This document shows, one piece after another, positions 23,975-36,950 of a stretch of DNA of 64,000 bases. Source of the DNA: Alphaproteobacteria bacterium. GTDB taxonomy: Bacteria > Pseudomonadota > Alphaproteobacteria > Rhodospirillales > Rhodospirillaceae. The stretch's first letter is position 1, and each line of letters begins with the position of its first letter. The stretch covers positions 203,278 to 267,277 of the forward strand of contig JAUVUZ010000001.1 of assembly GCA_030604885.1 (NCBI GenBank), in the 5' to 3' direction. The translations under genes and the position numbers were made by a program. Below the pieces are notes generated by a model. The model searched no databases. It saw only the letters and a program-made list of their open reading frames with translations, and was not told the DNA's origin.

Positions 23975-23983
23975 GGAAAGTCC

Positions 23984-24019
23984 CCGCCGCCCCGGCCGGA
24001 AGCTTCCGGCGGGCGGCGG
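23984..24019. terminator. Strong stem-loop after lysC
   Basis: Outer arms CCGCCGCCC/GGGCGGCGG flank a perfect 16-base palindrome GCCGGAAGCTTCCGGC. There is no T-run, so it may be a 3'-end stabiliser or rho-dependent site rather than a classical terminator. Confidence 0.45.
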
Positions 24020-24067
24020 GCAACGAAACGCGATCTTGCAGGCGGACGGCCCAGGCCGCTCCGCCCC

Positions 24068-25147
24068 ATGTCTTTGTCTGGAGAGTCGATGGTGAGGCAG
24101 GCCTTTCATGATCTCGACCGCCTGTGGCGGCGTGGGCGCGAATTCCTGGGGTGCGACTACGCGATCCTCGGCGGTGCGATGAGCTGGGTGTCCGAGCGCA
24201 ATCTCGTCGCCGCGATCTCGAACGCGGGCGGCTTCGGCGTGCTCGCCTCCGGCTCGATGCCGCCCGCGCTGCTGGCGGCCGAGATCGCCGCCACCAAGGC
24301 GCTCACCGACAAGCCGTTCGGCGTCAACCTCATCACCATGCACCCGCAGCTCGACGAACTGATCGACGTCTGCGGCGCCGCCGGGATCGGCCACGTGGTG
24401 CTGGCGGGCGGCCTGCCCAGCAGCGCCGCGATCAAGCGCGCCAAGGATTTCGGCGCCAGGGTGGTGTGCTTCGCGCCCGCCCTGGTGCTGGCGAAGAAGC
24501 TGGTGCGCGCGGGCGCCGACGCCCTGGTGATCGAGGGCGCCGAGGCGGGCGGCCACATCGGCCCGGTCTCCACCAGCGTGCTGGCGCAGGAAATCCTGCC
24601 GACCATGGCGCCGTCGGTGCCGGTGTTCGTCGCGGGCGGCATCGGCCGCGGCGAGGCGATGCTGTCGTATCTCGACATGGGCGCGGCGGGGGTGCAGCTC
24701 GGCACCCGCTTCGTGTGCGCCCACGAGTGCATCGCGCACCCCAGGTTCAAGCAGGCGTTCCTCCGCGCCTCGGCGCGCGACGCCGTCACCTCGGTGCAGA
24801 TCGACCCGCAGTTCCCGGTGATTCCGGTGCGCGCCATCGCCAACGCGGGCACCGACCGCTTCATGGAGGTGCAGCGCGAGGTGGTCGCCAAGTTCCACGC
24901 CGGGGAGATGGATCAGAAGTCCGCCCAGCTCGAGATCGAGCACTTCTGGGCCGGGGCGCTGCGCCGCGCGGTGATCGACGGCGACGTCGAGAACGGCTCG
25001 CTGATGGCGGGCCAGAGCGTCGGCATGGTGACCTCCGAGCAGAGCGTCGCGGCGATCCTGGACGAGATCATCGGCCAGGCCCTCGACGCGCTGGAGGCGC
25101 GCAACCCGTCCGCCGAGGTGTCCGGGGCGGCGCAGGGCGTCGCCTGA
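24068..25147 (+). CDS. Nitronate monooxygenase/2-nitropropane dioxygenase family flavoprotein
   Basis: This protein of 359 residues is a FMN-dependent TIM barrel with GGAMSWVSERNLVAAISNAGGFGVL at the start, VIEGAEAGGHIGP near residue 155, FVAGGIGRGEAMLSYLDMGAAGVQLGTRFV near 195. These are NMO/FabK-like features. It lies between lysC and ptsP as in many Rhodospirillales. The substrate is uncertain. Its TGA overlaps the ptsP ATG (TGATG). Confidence 0.88.
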   Translation: MSLSGESMVRQAFHDLDRLWRRGREFLGCDYAILGGAMSWVSERNLVAAISNAGGFGVLASGSMPPALLAAEIAATKALTDKPFGVNLITMHPQLDELIDVCGAAGIGHVVLAGGLPSSAAIKRAKDFGARVVCFAPALVLAKKLVRAGADALVIEGAEAGGHIGPVSTSVLAQEILPTMAPSVPVFVAGGIGRGEAMLSYLDMGAAGVQLGTRFVCAHECIAHPRFKQAFLRASARDAVTSVQIDPQFPVIPVRAIANAGTDRFMEVQREVVAKFHAGEMDQKSAQLEIEHFWAGALRRAVIDGDVENGSLMAGQSVGMVTSEQSVAAILDEIIGQALDALEARNPSAEVSGAAQGVA

Positions 25148-27411
25148 TGCCGGGAGACGCCGCCGTCGTGTCGCGCCGCCTGCTGGGGCGGATCCGCGAC
25201 GTGATGGCGAAACCCGGTCTGCCCGAAGACCGGCTGAACGTGATCGTCCGCTGCATCGCCGAGGAGATGCAGGCGGCGGTGTGCTCGTGCTACGTGATGC
25301 GCGCGGGCGAGGTGCTCGAACTCTTCGCCACCGAGGGCCTGCGCAAGAGCGCGGTGCACATGACGCGGCTGCGGGTGGGCGAGGGCCTGGTGGGCTTCAT
25401 CGCCGCCCATCCGCGCGCGCTGGCGCTGGAAGACGCCTGGAGCCACCCCAACTTCGCCTACCGCCCGGAAACCGGCGAGGAACCCTACCGCTCGTTCCTC
25501 GGCGTGCCGATCGTGCGCACCGCGCGGGTGGCGGGGGTGCTGGTGGTGCAGACCATCGAGGCGCGCCCGTTCGCGCCCGAGGAGACCGAGGCCCTCGAAA
25601 CCGTGGCGATGGTGCTGGCGGAGCTTCTCACCGCGGGCAACCTGATCGACCGCCGCGAGCAGATTCCGGTGGACGGCAACGCCCTGGTGCCGCTCCGGAT
25701 CAACGGCCTCAAGCTGTCGCCCGGCCTCGGCGTCGGCGTTGCCCACCTCCACCGCAAGGTGCCGTTCGTCAAGCGCATGGTGGGCGAGGATCCGGAAACC
25801 GAGGCGCGGCGCTTCGACGAGGCGCTGGAGCGGATGCACCTCGCCCTCGACGAAATGCTCGCCGCCGAGGAGATCGGCAAGAGCGAATACCGCGACATCC
25901 TCGAAGCCTACCGGATGTTCGCCGCCGACCGGGGGTGGATCGAGCGCATCCGCACCCACATCTCGGGCGGTCTCTCCGCCGAGGCGGCGGTGCAGCGCGC
26001 GCAGGAGGAAAACCGCGCCCGCATGCAGGCGGTGGTCGACCCCTACATCCGCGAGCGCCTGCACGACCTCGAAGACCTCACCGACCGCCTGATGCTGCAC
26101 CTGATGGGCCACGACCCGATGGAGCGCAAGGCGATGCCCGAGCACGCGATCCTGGTGGCGCGCACCCTCGGCCCGGCGGACCTGCTCGACTACGACATCG
26201 CGCGGCTGCGCGGCGTGGTGCTGGAGGAAGGCTCGCCCAGCATGCACGTGGCGATCATCGCCCGCGCCCTCAACGTGCCGATGGTGGCGCGGGTGCCCGA
26301 GGTGGTGGGCACCATCGCCGCGGGCGACCAGGTGATCGTGGACGGCGACAACGGCTCGGTGTTCATCCGCCCGAGCGAGGACGTCACCGCCACCTTCGTC
26401 GCCACCGTCAAGATGCGCCTCGAAAAGCAGCGCGCCTACGCCACCCTGCGCGACCTGCCCGCCCGCACCAAGGACGGCGAGCTGGTCGAGCTGCACATGA
26501 ACGCGGGCCTGCTCGCCGACCTGCCGATGCTCGACGAGGTCAACGCCGACGGCATCGGCCTCTACCGTACCGAGCTGCCCTTCATGGTGCGCGCCGACGC
26601 GCCCGACGTGGACGTCCAGACCACCCTCTACCGCTCGGTGATCGACGCGGCGGCGGGGCGGCCGGTGTGCTTTCGCACCCTCGACGTGGGCGGCGACAAG
26701 ATGCTGCCCTACTGGCAGAACGCGGGCGAGGAAAACCCGGCGATGGGCTGGCGCTCGATCCGCATCACCCTCGACCATCCGGCGATCATGCGCCACCAGC
26801 TGCGCGCCCTGATCCGCGGCGCCGACGGCCGCGCGCTGTCGGTGATGTTCCCGATGATCGCGGAGGTCGCCGAATTCGACGCCGCCCGCCGCATCCTCGA
26901 CCTCGAACTGGCGCGCGCGGAAAAGCGCGGCGAGGCGCTGCCGCGCGCGATCGCGGTGGGGTGCATGCTCGAGGTGCCGTCGCTGGCGTTCCAGCTGCCG
27001 CAACTGCTGCGGCGGATCGACTTCCTGTCGATCGGCTCCAACGACCTCGCCCAGTTCCTGTTCGCCCGCGACCGCGGCAACCAGCGCATCGCCGAGCGTT
27101 ACGACCTGCTGTCGCCGCCGTTCCTCGTCGCCCTCGACGGCATCCGCGCCGCCTGCGACGCCGCCCAGGTGCCGGTGTCGGTGTGCGGCGAAATGGCCGC
27201 CAGTCCGCTCGACGCCATGGCGCTGGTGGGCCTCGGCTTCCGCAAGCTGTCGGTCAACGGCCCGGCGGTGGGGCCGGTCAAGGCCACGGTGCTCGGCATG
27301 CACGCCGAGAATACCGGCCGGGTGGTGCGCAAGCTCATCGGCGGCTCCGCCCACAGCATCCGCGGCAGCCTCCAGGGCTATGCCCGCGACCACGGCGTGC
27401 CCATCCCGTGA
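25147..27411 (+). CDS. ptsP: PtsP, nitrogen-type PEP phosphotransferase enzyme I
   Basis: This protein of 754 residues has an N-terminal GAF sensor (residues about 20-170; VGEGLVGFIAAHPRALALEDA), the EI N-terminal helical region, the mobile His domain (EEGSPSMHVAIIARALNVPMV, phospho-His), and the PEP-binding barrel (LYRTELPFM, RTLDVGGDK, SIGSNDLAQFLFARDR, CGEMA). It phosphorylates NPr in the nitrogen PTS, linking nitrogen status (GAF binds glutamine in relatives) to metabolism. It is translated from a TGATG overlap with the NMO gene. Confidence 0.95.
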   Translation: MPGDAAVVSRRLLGRIRDVMAKPGLPEDRLNVIVRCIAEEMQAAVCSCYVMRAGEVLELFATEGLRKSAVHMTRLRVGEGLVGFIAAHPRALALEDAWSHPNFAYRPETGEEPYRSFLGVPIVRTARVAGVLVVQTIEARPFAPEETEALETVAMVLAELLTAGNLIDRREQIPVDGNALVPLRINGLKLSPGLGVGVAHLHRKVPFVKRMVGEDPETEARRFDEALERMHLALDEMLAAEEIGKSEYRDILEAYRMFAADRGWIERIRTHISGGLSAEAAVQRAQEENRARMQAVVDPYIRERLHDLEDLTDRLMLHLMGHDPMERKAMPEHAILVARTLGPADLLDYDIARLRGVVLEEGSPSMHVAIIARALNVPMVARVPEVVGTIAAGDQVIVDGDNGSVFIRPSEDVTATFVATVKMRLEKQRAYATLRDLPARTKDGELVELHMNAGLLADLPMLDEVNADGIGLYRTELPFMVRADAPDVDVQTTLYRSVIDAAAGRPVCFRTLDVGGDKMLPYWQNAGEENPAMGWRSIRITLDHPAIMRHQLRALIRGADGRALSVMFPMIAEVAEFDAARRILDLELARAEKRGEALPRAIAVGCMLEVPSLAFQLPQLLRRIDFLSIGSNDLAQFLFARDRGNQRIAERYDLLSPPFLVALDGIRAACDAAQVPVSVCGEMAASPLDAMALVGLGFRKLSVNGPAVGPVKATVLGMHAENTGRVVRKLIGGSAHSIRGSLQGYARDHGVPIP

Positions 27412-27564
27412 GTCATTGAATTTCAACTGCTTGTGGAGGATTCGCGACGGCTTTCGCGGCGATCTCCGGGATTGCGCGGCCGGGCGGTTGCGGACATACT
27501 AGGCCCTCGCCGCGGCCCGGAGACCGGCGCGGCGCAGGGGACGGGGTCAAGAAGGAACGGTACC

Positions 27565-28758
27565 GTGGAAACAGACAACACGCCGATGCCGACGCCGGGC
27601 GTCGCGCCGGCGGAAACCGGTTCGCAGAAGGGCAGCGTCGGGGCGCTCCTCCAGGCGACGCGCCTCCGGCTCGGGGTCGAGCTGGCGGCCGTGGCCGAAA
27701 CCCTGCACATTCGCGTCGCCTATCTCGAAGCGATCGAGGCGGGCAACTACGACGCCCTGCCGGGCGGCACCTACGCCGTCGGCTTCATTCGCTCGTATGC
27801 CGAGCAGCTGGGGCTGGATGGCAAGGAGATGGTGCGCCGTTTCAAGCTCGAAACCGGCGCCCAGCCGCAGCTTTCGCCGCCGCCCGCGAACTTTCCCAAG
27901 CCGGTGAAGACCCTCGGCATGCCGGTGGGCGCGATTGTCACCGGCGTCGCGGTGGCCGGCGGTCTCGCGTTCGCCGGGTGGTATCTGCTCTCGGGCAACG
28001 ACAGCACGACGCTGCTGCCGAAGCTGCCCGCCGCCCTCAACGAAACCATCGACGCGCCCGCGCCGCGCACCGCGCCGCCGCCGCCGCAGGCGATCGCGCC
28101 CGCACCGCCGGTCGCGCCCGAACCGGCCAAGCCGGTGGAACCGCCGAAGCCGGAGGTGGCCAAGCCCGAGCCGCCCAAGCCCGAAACCGTCAAGCCCGTC
28201 GAGCCGCCGAAGCCCGAGGCCGCCGCGCCCGCCCCGGTGGCGCCGCCCAAGCCCGAGGCCGCGAAGCCGGTGGAGCCGCCCAAGCCCGCGCCGGTGGCGC
28301 CGCCGAAGCCCGAAACCGCTCCGCCCGCCGAACCGGCGAAGCCGCAGGCCGAACCGCCCAAGCCGGTGGCCGAGGCGCCCAAGCCCCCGGCGCCGCCCGC
28401 GCCGCCGCCGCGCCCGAACGTCGAGGACACCGCCGACGCGGTGCCGGTCGGCCCCGAGACGGTGGCCCGCTCCGCGCGGGTCTACGGCGAGGAGAACGTC
28501 GGCGCCCGCGTCGAGCTGGTGGCGACCGCCGACGCCTGGGTGCAGGTGACCGAGAAGGGATCCCTGGTGCTCACCCGCCTGCTGCACGCGGGCGACCGCT
28601 TCCGCGTGCCCAACCGCCCGGGCCTGACGCTGATGACCGGCAACGCGGGCGGCCTCGACGTGGTGGTGGACGGCGGCAGGATCGCCCCCCTCGGCAACCC
28701 GGGGCAGGTGGTGCGCGACGTGCCGCTCGATCCCGAGCGGTTGCGGAGCGGGCGCTGA
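27565..28758 (+). CDS. RodZ-like HTH membrane protein with Pro/Lys-rich spacer and DUF4115
   Basis: This protein of about 397 residues starts with an HTH_25 domain ([33 protein letters not shown]), one membrane segment near residue 125-145 ([22 protein letters not shown]), a periplasmic spacer of about 110 residues made of PPKPE-type repeats, and a C-terminal DUF4115 domain ([17 protein letters not shown]). This is the RodZ layout, a cell-shape protein binding MreB. GTG 27565 was chosen for its AAGGA SD; ATG 27586 is an alternative. It precedes ispG, as in many alphaproteobacteria. Confidence 0.87.
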   Translation: METDNTPMPTPGVAPAETGSQKGSVGALLQATRLRLGVELAAVAETLHIRVAYLEAIEAGNYDALPGGTYAVGFIRSYAEQLGLDGKEMVRRFKLETGAQPQLSPPPANFPKPVKTLGMPVGAIVTGVAVAGGLAFAGWYLLSGNDSTTLLPKLPAALNETIDAPAPRTAPPPPQAIAPAPPVAPEPAKPVEPPKPEVAKPEPPKPETVKPVEPPKPEAAAPAPVAPPKPEAAKPVEPPKPAPVAPPKPETAPPAEPAKPQAEPPKPVAEAPKPPAPPAPPPRPNVEDTADAVPVGPETVARSARVYGEENVGARVELVATADAWVQVTEKGSLVLTRLLHAGDRFRVPNRPGLTLMTGNAGGLDVVVDGGRIAPLGNPGQVVRDVPLDPERLRSGR

Positions 28759-28804
28759 GTTCCCACGTGATGGCCTCCGCCGCCATTCTGAAACGAGGCC
28801 CGAG

Positions 28805-29896
28805 TTGAGCGATACCGCCTACCGCAAGGTCGCGCGCCGCAAAAGCCGCCAGATCCGCGTCGGCTCCGTGCTGGTCGGCGGCGACGCGCCGATCACCGTG
28901 CAGTCGATGACCAACACCCTCACCGCCGACGTCGAAGGGACGCTGGCGCAGATCCGCCGCATGGAGGCGGCGGGCGCCGACATCGTGCGCGTCTCCTGCC
29001 CCGACGCGGACTCCACCCGCGCGCTGAAGGACATCGTGCGCGGCAGTCAGGTGCCGGTGGTGGCGGACATCCACTTCCACTACAAGCGCGCCATCGAGGC
29101 CGCCGAGGCGGGCGCCGCCTGCCTGCGCATCAACCCCGGCAACATCGGCTCGCCCGAGCGGGTGAAGGCGGTGGTGCAGGCGGCCAAGGACCACGGCTGC
29201 TCGATGCGCATCGGCGTCAACGCCGGGTCCCTCGACAAGGACCTGCTCGATAAATACGGCGAGCCCAACCCGGACGCGATGGTCGAAAGCGCGCTGATGC
29301 ACGCCCGCATCCTCGAGGACCTCGACTTCCGCGAGTTCAAGATCTCGGTCAAGGCGTCCGACGTGTTCCTCGCCATGGCGGCCTACGAAAAGCTCGCCGA
29401 GGTGTGCGACTACCCGCTCCACCTCGGCGTCACCGAGGCGGGCGGCCTGCGCGCCGGAACCGTGAAGTCCGCCCTCGGCATCGGCTGGCTGCTGAGAAAG
29501 GGCATCGGCGACACCATCCGCGTCTCCCTCTCGGCGGACGTGGAGGAGGAAATCCGCGTCGGCTTCGACATCCTGAAGTCGCTCGACCTGCGCCACCGCG
29601 GCGTGCGCATCGTCGCCTGCCCGTCGTGCGCGCGGCAGGGGTTCGACGTCACCAAGGTGGTGGCGGAGCTGGAAAAGCGCCTGGAGCACATCGTCGAGCC
29701 GGTCACCCTTTCGGTGCTCGGCTGCGTCGTCAACGGCCCGGGCGAGGCGCGCTCGTCCGACATCGGCCTCACCGGCGGCGGCAAGCGCACCCACAAGGTG
29801 TTCCTCGCGGGCCTGCCGCACCACACCGTCGAGACCGACGCGATCGTTGACCATCTCGTCGATCTGGTGGAAAAACGCATCGCCGCCACGAAATGA
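28805..29896 (+). CDS. ispG: 4-hydroxy-3-methylbut-2-enyl diphosphate synthase
   Basis: This enzyme of 363 residues of the MEP isoprenoid pathway has the VQSMTNT start motif, [17 protein letters not shown] and the 4Fe-4S ligands in [10 protein letters not shown] and [10 protein letters not shown]. It begins at a TTG (28805); an ATG start is not available at the family position. hisS follows after 24 bases. Confidence 0.96.
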   Translation: MSDTAYRKVARRKSRQIRVGSVLVGGDAPITVQSMTNTLTADVEGTLAQIRRMEAAGADIVRVSCPDADSTRALKDIVRGSQVPVVADIHFHYKRAIEAAEAGAACLRINPGNIGSPERVKAVVQAAKDHGCSMRIGVNAGSLDKDLLDKYGEPNPDAMVESALMHARILEDLDFREFKISVKASDVFLAMAAYEKLAEVCDYPLHLGVTEAGGLRAGTVKSALGIGWLLRKGIGDTIRVSLSADVEEEIRVGFDILKSLDLRHRGVRIVACPSCARQGFDVTKVVAELEKRLEHIVEPVTLSVLGCVVNGPGEARSSDIGLTGGGKRTHKVFLAGLPHHTVETDAIVDHLVDLVEKRIAATK

Positions 29897-29920
29897 GTCT
29901 CTGAAGAAAGGAATTCCGGG

Positions 29921-31204
29921 GTGTCCACCCTCCAGCCGGTGCGCGGGACGCACGACCTTCTGCCCGAAGACATGCGGGCCTTTCGCCACGTCGTCGAAAC
30001 CGGCCGCGCCACCGCGGGCCGCTACGGCTTCGCCGAAATGGCCACGCCGATCTTCGAATTCGCGGGCGTGTTCGCGCGCACCCTGGGCGACACCTCCGAC
30101 ATCGTCACCAAGGAGATGTACACCTTCGCCGACCGCAAGGGCGAACTCCTGACCCTGCGGCCCGAGGGCACGGCGGGCATCGCCCGCGCCTTCATCTCCA
30201 ACGGCCTCGCCAACGAGACGCCGTTCAAGGTGTTCTACGCCGGGCCGATGTTCCGCTACGAGCGCCCGCAGAAGGGCCGCCAGCGCCAGTTCCACCAGAT
30301 CGGCGTGGAGCTGATCGGCGTGCCCGACCCGCAGGCGGACGTCGAGGTGATCGCCCTCGGCCGCGCCATCCTCGACGGCCTCGGGGTGCGCGGCAACGTC
30401 ACCCTCGAACTCAACACCCTGGGCGACGCCGAAAGCCGCGACGCCTACCGCGTCGCCCTGGTCGGCTACCTCGCCGGGCACCTCGGCCGGCTCTCCGCCG
30501 ACAGCCGCGAGCGCCTGGAGCGCAACCCGCTGCGCATCCTCGATTCCAAGGACGAGGGCGACCGCGAGGTGGTGGCCCACGCGCCGCTGCTCGGCGAATA
30601 CCTCAACGACGCCTCCAAGGCCTTCTACGACGACCTCAAGAACGGCCTGATGGACCTCGGCATCGACTTCACCGAGAATCCGCGCCTGGTGCGCGGCCTC
30701 GACTACTACGGCCACACCGCCTTCGAGTTCACCACCGACGCCCTCGGCGCCCAAGGCACGGTGATGGCGGGCGGCCGCTACGACGGCCTGATCAAGACCA
30801 TGGGCGGCCCCGCCACCGCGGGCGTGGGCTGGGCCGCGGGCGTCGAGCGCCTCTCCATGCTGCTCGCCGAGCCGCCCGCCGCCGACCGTCCGGTGGCGAT
30901 GATCCCCGCCGGGTCCGACCCGATCCTCAAGCGCGAGGCGATGGTCCTCACCGAACGCCTGCGCCGCGCCGGGTTCGCCGTCGACCTCGGCTTCTCGGGC
31001 AACATGGGCAAGCGCATGAAGCGCGCCAACAAGGTGTGCGCCCGCGTCGCGGTGATCCTCGGCGAGGACGAACGCCTCGCCCGCGCCGTCACCCTGCGCG
31101 ACCTCGACAGCGGCGAACAGACCACCGTCGCCCTCGACCGCATGGAGGAGAGCCTGCGCCGCATGCTGGCGGGCGCGCCGGAGGTCGCCGTCGGTGGCAT
31201 TTGA
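29921..31204 (+). CDS. hisS: Histidyl-tRNA synthetase
   Basis: This class II synthetase of 427 residues has [13 protein letters not shown] at the N-terminus, motif 2 [22 protein letters not shown], the HisA/HisB boxes [15 protein letters not shown] and GGRYDGL, and a C-terminal anticodon-binding domain. A GTG start at 29921 has AAGAAAGGA upstream. Its end overlaps prfA by 11 bases. Confidence 0.97.
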   Translation: MSTLQPVRGTHDLLPEDMRAFRHVVETGRATAGRYGFAEMATPIFEFAGVFARTLGDTSDIVTKEMYTFADRKGELLTLRPEGTAGIARAFISNGLANETPFKVFYAGPMFRYERPQKGRQRQFHQIGVELIGVPDPQADVEVIALGRAILDGLGVRGNVTLELNTLGDAESRDAYRVALVGYLAGHLGRLSADSRERLERNPLRILDSKDEGDREVVAHAPLLGEYLNDASKAFYDDLKNGLMDLGIDFTENPRLVRGLDYYGHTAFEFTTDALGAQGTVMAGGRYDGLIKTMGGPATAGVGWAAGVERLSMLLAEPPAADRPVAMIPAGSDPILKREAMVLTERLRRAGFAVDLGFSGNMGKRMKRANKVCARVAVILGEDERLARAVTLRDLDSGEQTTVALDRMEESLRRMLAGAPEVAVGGI

Positions 31205-32270
31205 GGACAAGCTCGAACAGGTCCTGCGCCGACACCAGGAGGCGACCGGCAGGCTCGCCTCCGACCCCAACCTCGACCCCGCCGCCATGGCCGCCCTCTC
31301 CCGCGAGGCGGCCGAACTGGCGCCCGTGGTCGAGCTGATCGAAACCTGGAAGAAAACCCGCGCCGACCTCGCCGACGCCGAGGCGATGGCCCGCGACGGC
31401 GACGCGGACCTGCGCGCCCTGGCGCAGGACGAAATCGCCGCCTGCAAGCACCGCCTGCCGGAAATCGAGGCCGACATGCGCCTCGCCCTGCTGCCCAAGG
31501 ACGCCGACGACGCCCGCAACGCCATCCTCGAAGTCCGCGCCGGAACCGGCGGCGAGGAAGCCGCCCTGTTCGCCGCCGACCTGTTCCGCATGTATCAACG
31601 CTACGCCGCCCTCCAGGGCTGGCGCGTCGAGGTGATGGACATCAACGAAACCGGCATCGGCGGCATCAAGGAAGTCGTCGCCATGGTCTCGGGGCAGGGG
31701 GTGTTCGCGCGCCTCAAGTTCGAATCCGGCGTCCACCGCGTGCAGCGCGTCCCCGCCACCGAGGCGGGCGGCCGCATCCACACCTCCGCCGCCACCGTCG
31801 CGGTGCTGCCCGAGGTCGAAGACGTCGACATCGAGATCAAGGACGGCGACCTCCGCATCGATACCTACCGCTCCCAGGGCGCGGGCGGCCAGCACGTCAA
31901 CACCACCGATTCCGCCGTGCGCATCACCCACCTGCCCACCGGAACCGTCGTCGCCTGCCAGGACGAACGCTCGCAAATCAAGAACAAGGCCAAGGCGATG
32001 AAGGTGCTGCGCGCCCGCCTCTACGAACACGCGCGCCAGGAAAAGGCCGACGCCCGATCCGCCGACCGCCGCGCCCAGGTCGGCTCGGGCGACCGCTCGG
32101 AACGCATCCGCACCTACAACTTCCCCCAAGGCCGCGTCACCGACCACCGCATCAACCTCACCCTCTACAAAATCGACCAGATCGTCGACGGCTCCAGCCT
32201 CGACGACGTCATCGCCCCCCTCATCGCCGAAGACCAAGCCGCCCGCCTCGCCGCCTTCGAGGCGTCATGA
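31194..32270 (+). CDS. prfA: Peptide chain release factor 1
   Basis: This protein of 358 residues reads UAA and UAG. The tripeptide anticodon region is [10 protein letters not shown] (PAT) and the catalytic motif is GAGGQHVN near residue 230. It starts with GTG inside the end of hisS, so the two are translationally coupled. PrmC, the methyltransferase for its GGQ glutamine, follows. Confidence 0.97.
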   Translation: MAFEDKLEQVLRRHQEATGRLASDPNLDPAAMAALSREAAELAPVVELIETWKKTRADLADAEAMARDGDADLRALAQDEIAACKHRLPEIEADMRLALLPKDADDARNAILEVRAGTGGEEAALFAADLFRMYQRYAALQGWRVEVMDINETGIGGIKEVVAMVSGQGVFARLKFESGVHRVQRVPATEAGGRIHTSAATVAVLPEVEDVDIEIKDGDLRIDTYRSQGAGGQHVNTTDSAVRITHLPTGTVVACQDERSQIKNKAKAMKVLRARLYEHARQEKADARSADRRAQVGSGDRSERIRTYNFPQGRVTDHRINLTLYKIDQIVDGSSLDDVIAPLIAEDQAARLAAFEAS

Positions 32271-32490
32271 CGCGCCTTCCTGCGGCCCGGCACTCCAGGG
32301 CAGGGCTCCGCCCCGCACCCCGCCGGAGGGACTCGTCCCTCCGGACCTCCCATTATGGCTTGTGGAGAGGGGGGATGCGCGCATCCCCCCTCTCCACAAG
32401 CCAAGTGAAGGGTTCCAAGGGTCCGAGACCCTTGGTGGGGTCCAGGGGTGAAACCCCTGGCCTGGACTTCCGGCTGCGGGGAGGCGTGTG
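32271..32490. repeat. Hairpin cluster between prfA and prmC
   Basis: Four successive inverted repeats fill this gap: 32325-32342 (7-base arms GGAGGGA), 32356-32403 (perfect 48-base palindrome), 32415-32435 (9-base arms CCAAGGGTC), and 32442-32460 (8-base arms CCAGGGGT). The last two belong to a GGGTCCAGGGG-type intergenic repeat that I recall from Rhodospirillales genomes. No promoter or reading frame is seen. Confidence 0.8.
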
Positions 32491-33351
32491 ATGACGCTCG
32501 GAGAGGTGGTGGCGTGGGCGGCGGGGGTTTTGCGGGAGGCCGGGGTGGAAGGTCCGCGGCGGGACGCGCGGGTGTTGGTGGGGGCGGTATTGGGGGTGGA
32601 TCTGGCGGCGATGCTGGCGCATCCGGAGCGGCCGGTGGGCGAGGCGGAGCGGGCGCGGGTAGAGGCGGCGGTGCGGCGTCGCGCGGCGCGGGAGCCGGTG
32701 TCGCGGATTTTGGGGGTTCGGGAGTTCTGGGGGCTGGAGTTCCGGCTGGGGGCGGAGACGCTGGACCCGCGGCCGGATTCCGAGACGGTGGTGGCGGCGT
32801 TGCTGGAGGGTCTGGCGGGGGTTGGGGCGCCGCGGGTGCTCGACCTCGGCACCGGCACCGGCTGCCTGCTGCTGGCGGTGTTGGCGGAGCGCCCGGATGC
32901 CTCGGGCGTGGGGGTGGACGCGGCGGCGGGCGCGGTGACGGTGGCGGCGGAGAACGCGGCGGCGCTGGGGCTGGCGGAGCGGGCAGAATTTCGGCTGCGC
33001 GATTGGCGCAGGGCAGGGTGGCGCGAGGGGCTGGGGCGATTTCATGCGGTGATCGCCAATCCGCCTTATATCCCGGATGCCGATGTGGCCGGTCTCGAGC
33101 CGGAGGTGCGGGTGTACGACCCGCACGCGGCGCTGGCGGGGGGCGGCGACGGCCTCGATCCCTATCGCTTGTTGATCCCGCAGTTGGCGGAGCTGATGGT
33201 TCCCGGCGGCATTGCCGCGTTCGAGGTGGGGATCGCCCAGGCGCCCGAAGTTGCCGAAATGTTCGCCGCCGCCGGGTTCCGCGCGGGCGGGGTGAGGGAC
33301 GATCTCGGCGGGGTCGCGCGGGCGGTCGTGGCGTTTGCGCCAGTTCCGTAA
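32491..33351 (+). CDS. prmC: Release factor glutamine methyltransferase
   Basis: This enzyme of 286 residues methylates the GGQ glutamine of release factors. The N-terminal helical domain is followed by VLDLGTGTGCLLLAVLAE (motif I) and the catalytic NPPYIPDADV near residue 188. ATG 32491 was chosen because GGGGAGG lies 6 bases upstream; a GTG at 32488 is also possible. It is separated from prfA by the hairpin cluster. Confidence 0.95.
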   Translation: MTLGEVVAWAAGVLREAGVEGPRRDARVLVGAVLGVDLAAMLAHPERPVGEAERARVEAAVRRRAAREPVSRILGVREFWGLEFRLGAETLDPRPDSETVVAALLEGLAGVGAPRVLDLGTGTGCLLLAVLAERPDASGVGVDAAAGAVTVAAENAAALGLAERAEFRLRDWRRAGWREGLGRFHAVIANPPYIPDADVAGLEPEVRVYDPHAALAGGGDGLDPYRLLIPQLAELMVPGGIAAFEVGIAQAPEVAEMFAAAGFRAGGVRDDLGGVARAVVAFAPVP

Positions 33352-33721
33352 AAAATCGGCAGAAAACGCGAAAAAGCGGTTGGAAAGCGGCCCCGGAGCG
33401 GCTACGTTTCCAACGTTCGCGCGCGGACGCGGCAACGGGACGAACCGATGACGGGGAAGGTTCGTCGGGCCTTCGGGGCCTTGCGTTGCAGGCGGAGGGA
33501 ACCGCGCGTCGCGAAACGACCTGGACCATTTGCATCCGTGAAGCCGGATTCCTTTTCGGGAATCACACGGGGGGATTGACGCCTTCATGACGTCGTTCCG
33601 CCGGGGTTCGCCCGGCAGGCGGAGGAGCCGCGTGCGCCTCCTCGATCCGCGATGCCGCCGGCTTCGCGCGCGCTTCGGCGCGACAGGCCTTTGACCCATT
33701 GTTTTGATTTACACGGTTGTC
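33352..33721. other. Intergenic region with inverted repeats
   Basis: This 370-base gap has no supported gene. Two inverted repeats are seen: TTGGAAA/TTTCCAA at 33380-33413 and GACGAACC/GGTTCGTC at 33439-33466. The right end has TTGACC at 33691, a possible -35, but no convincing -10 at proper spacing. Confidence 0.4.
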
Positions 33722-34183
33722 ATGAAACAGCATTCCAACAATCAGAAGCCGCGGCCCCGGGGCCGCATGCCCGGTGGACCGCAGCAACGCAAGGGCGGTG
33801 GCGGCGGCGGTCAGTCCCGCAACCAGACCTACGACAGCAACGGCCCGAGCGTCCGCATTCGCGGCTCGGCGCACCAGGTGATGGAAAAGTATCTGGCGCT
33901 GGCGCGCGACGCGGCGGGCCAGGGCGACCGGGTGCTGGCGGAGAACTATCTCCAGCATGCCGAGCACTATTTCCGCATCATCCAGAACACCCAGCCGCGC
34001 CCGCAGCGGGTGCTTTCGCCCGCCGCCGCCGACGGCGCGGACGGTCCGCAGCCGGACCAGAGCGAGGGTGCGGACGAGGGCGCCGAGGAGGAGGAGTCCG
34101 ACGAGGCGGTGGTGGAGGTGATCCGCCCGGCCGCCCGCCAGGCCGAACCGGAGCCGGAAGACGCCGACCCGATCGCCGTCTGA
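33722..34183 (+). CDS. DUF4167 family protein
   Basis: This protein of 153 residues has a basic, Gly-rich N-terminus (RPRGRMPGGPQQRKGGGGGG), then the DUF4167 core TYDSNGPSVRIRGSAHQVMEKYLALARDA and NYLQHAEHYFRI near residues 35-90, and an acidic tail. The family is restricted to alphaproteobacteria; the composition suggests nucleic acid binding. Its place between prmC and clpB is typical. No good SD precedes ATG 33722. Confidence 0.92.
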   Translation: MKQHSNNQKPRPRGRMPGGPQQRKGGGGGGQSRNQTYDSNGPSVRIRGSAHQVMEKYLALARDAAGQGDRVLAENYLQHAEHYFRIIQNTQPRPQRVLSPAAADGADGPQPDQSEGADEGAEEEESDEAVVEVIRPAARQAEPEPEDADPIAV

Positions 34184-34355
34184 GCGCGTTTTCGCGAGTC
34201 GACGGAGGCCGCCTTCCCCGCCCGGGGAGGCGGCCTTTTTGCTGCGCGAAACAGGACTTGCGGGAGCGGCGGAAGGGTATCCATATGAAGTGACGAACGG
34301 GGCCGTCGCCTGAGCGGGGCGGCCGCGACAGTCGCCAGAATAGGGACGAACCATC

Positions 34356-36946
<2,591 letters not shown>

Positions 36947-36950
<4 letters not shown>

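Noticed and set aside
28571..31591. A 1006-codon minus-strand open frame across ispG and hisS
   Set aside because: It is antisense to two intact housekeeping genes and has the Gly/Arg/Val/His-rich composition of an antisense shadow.
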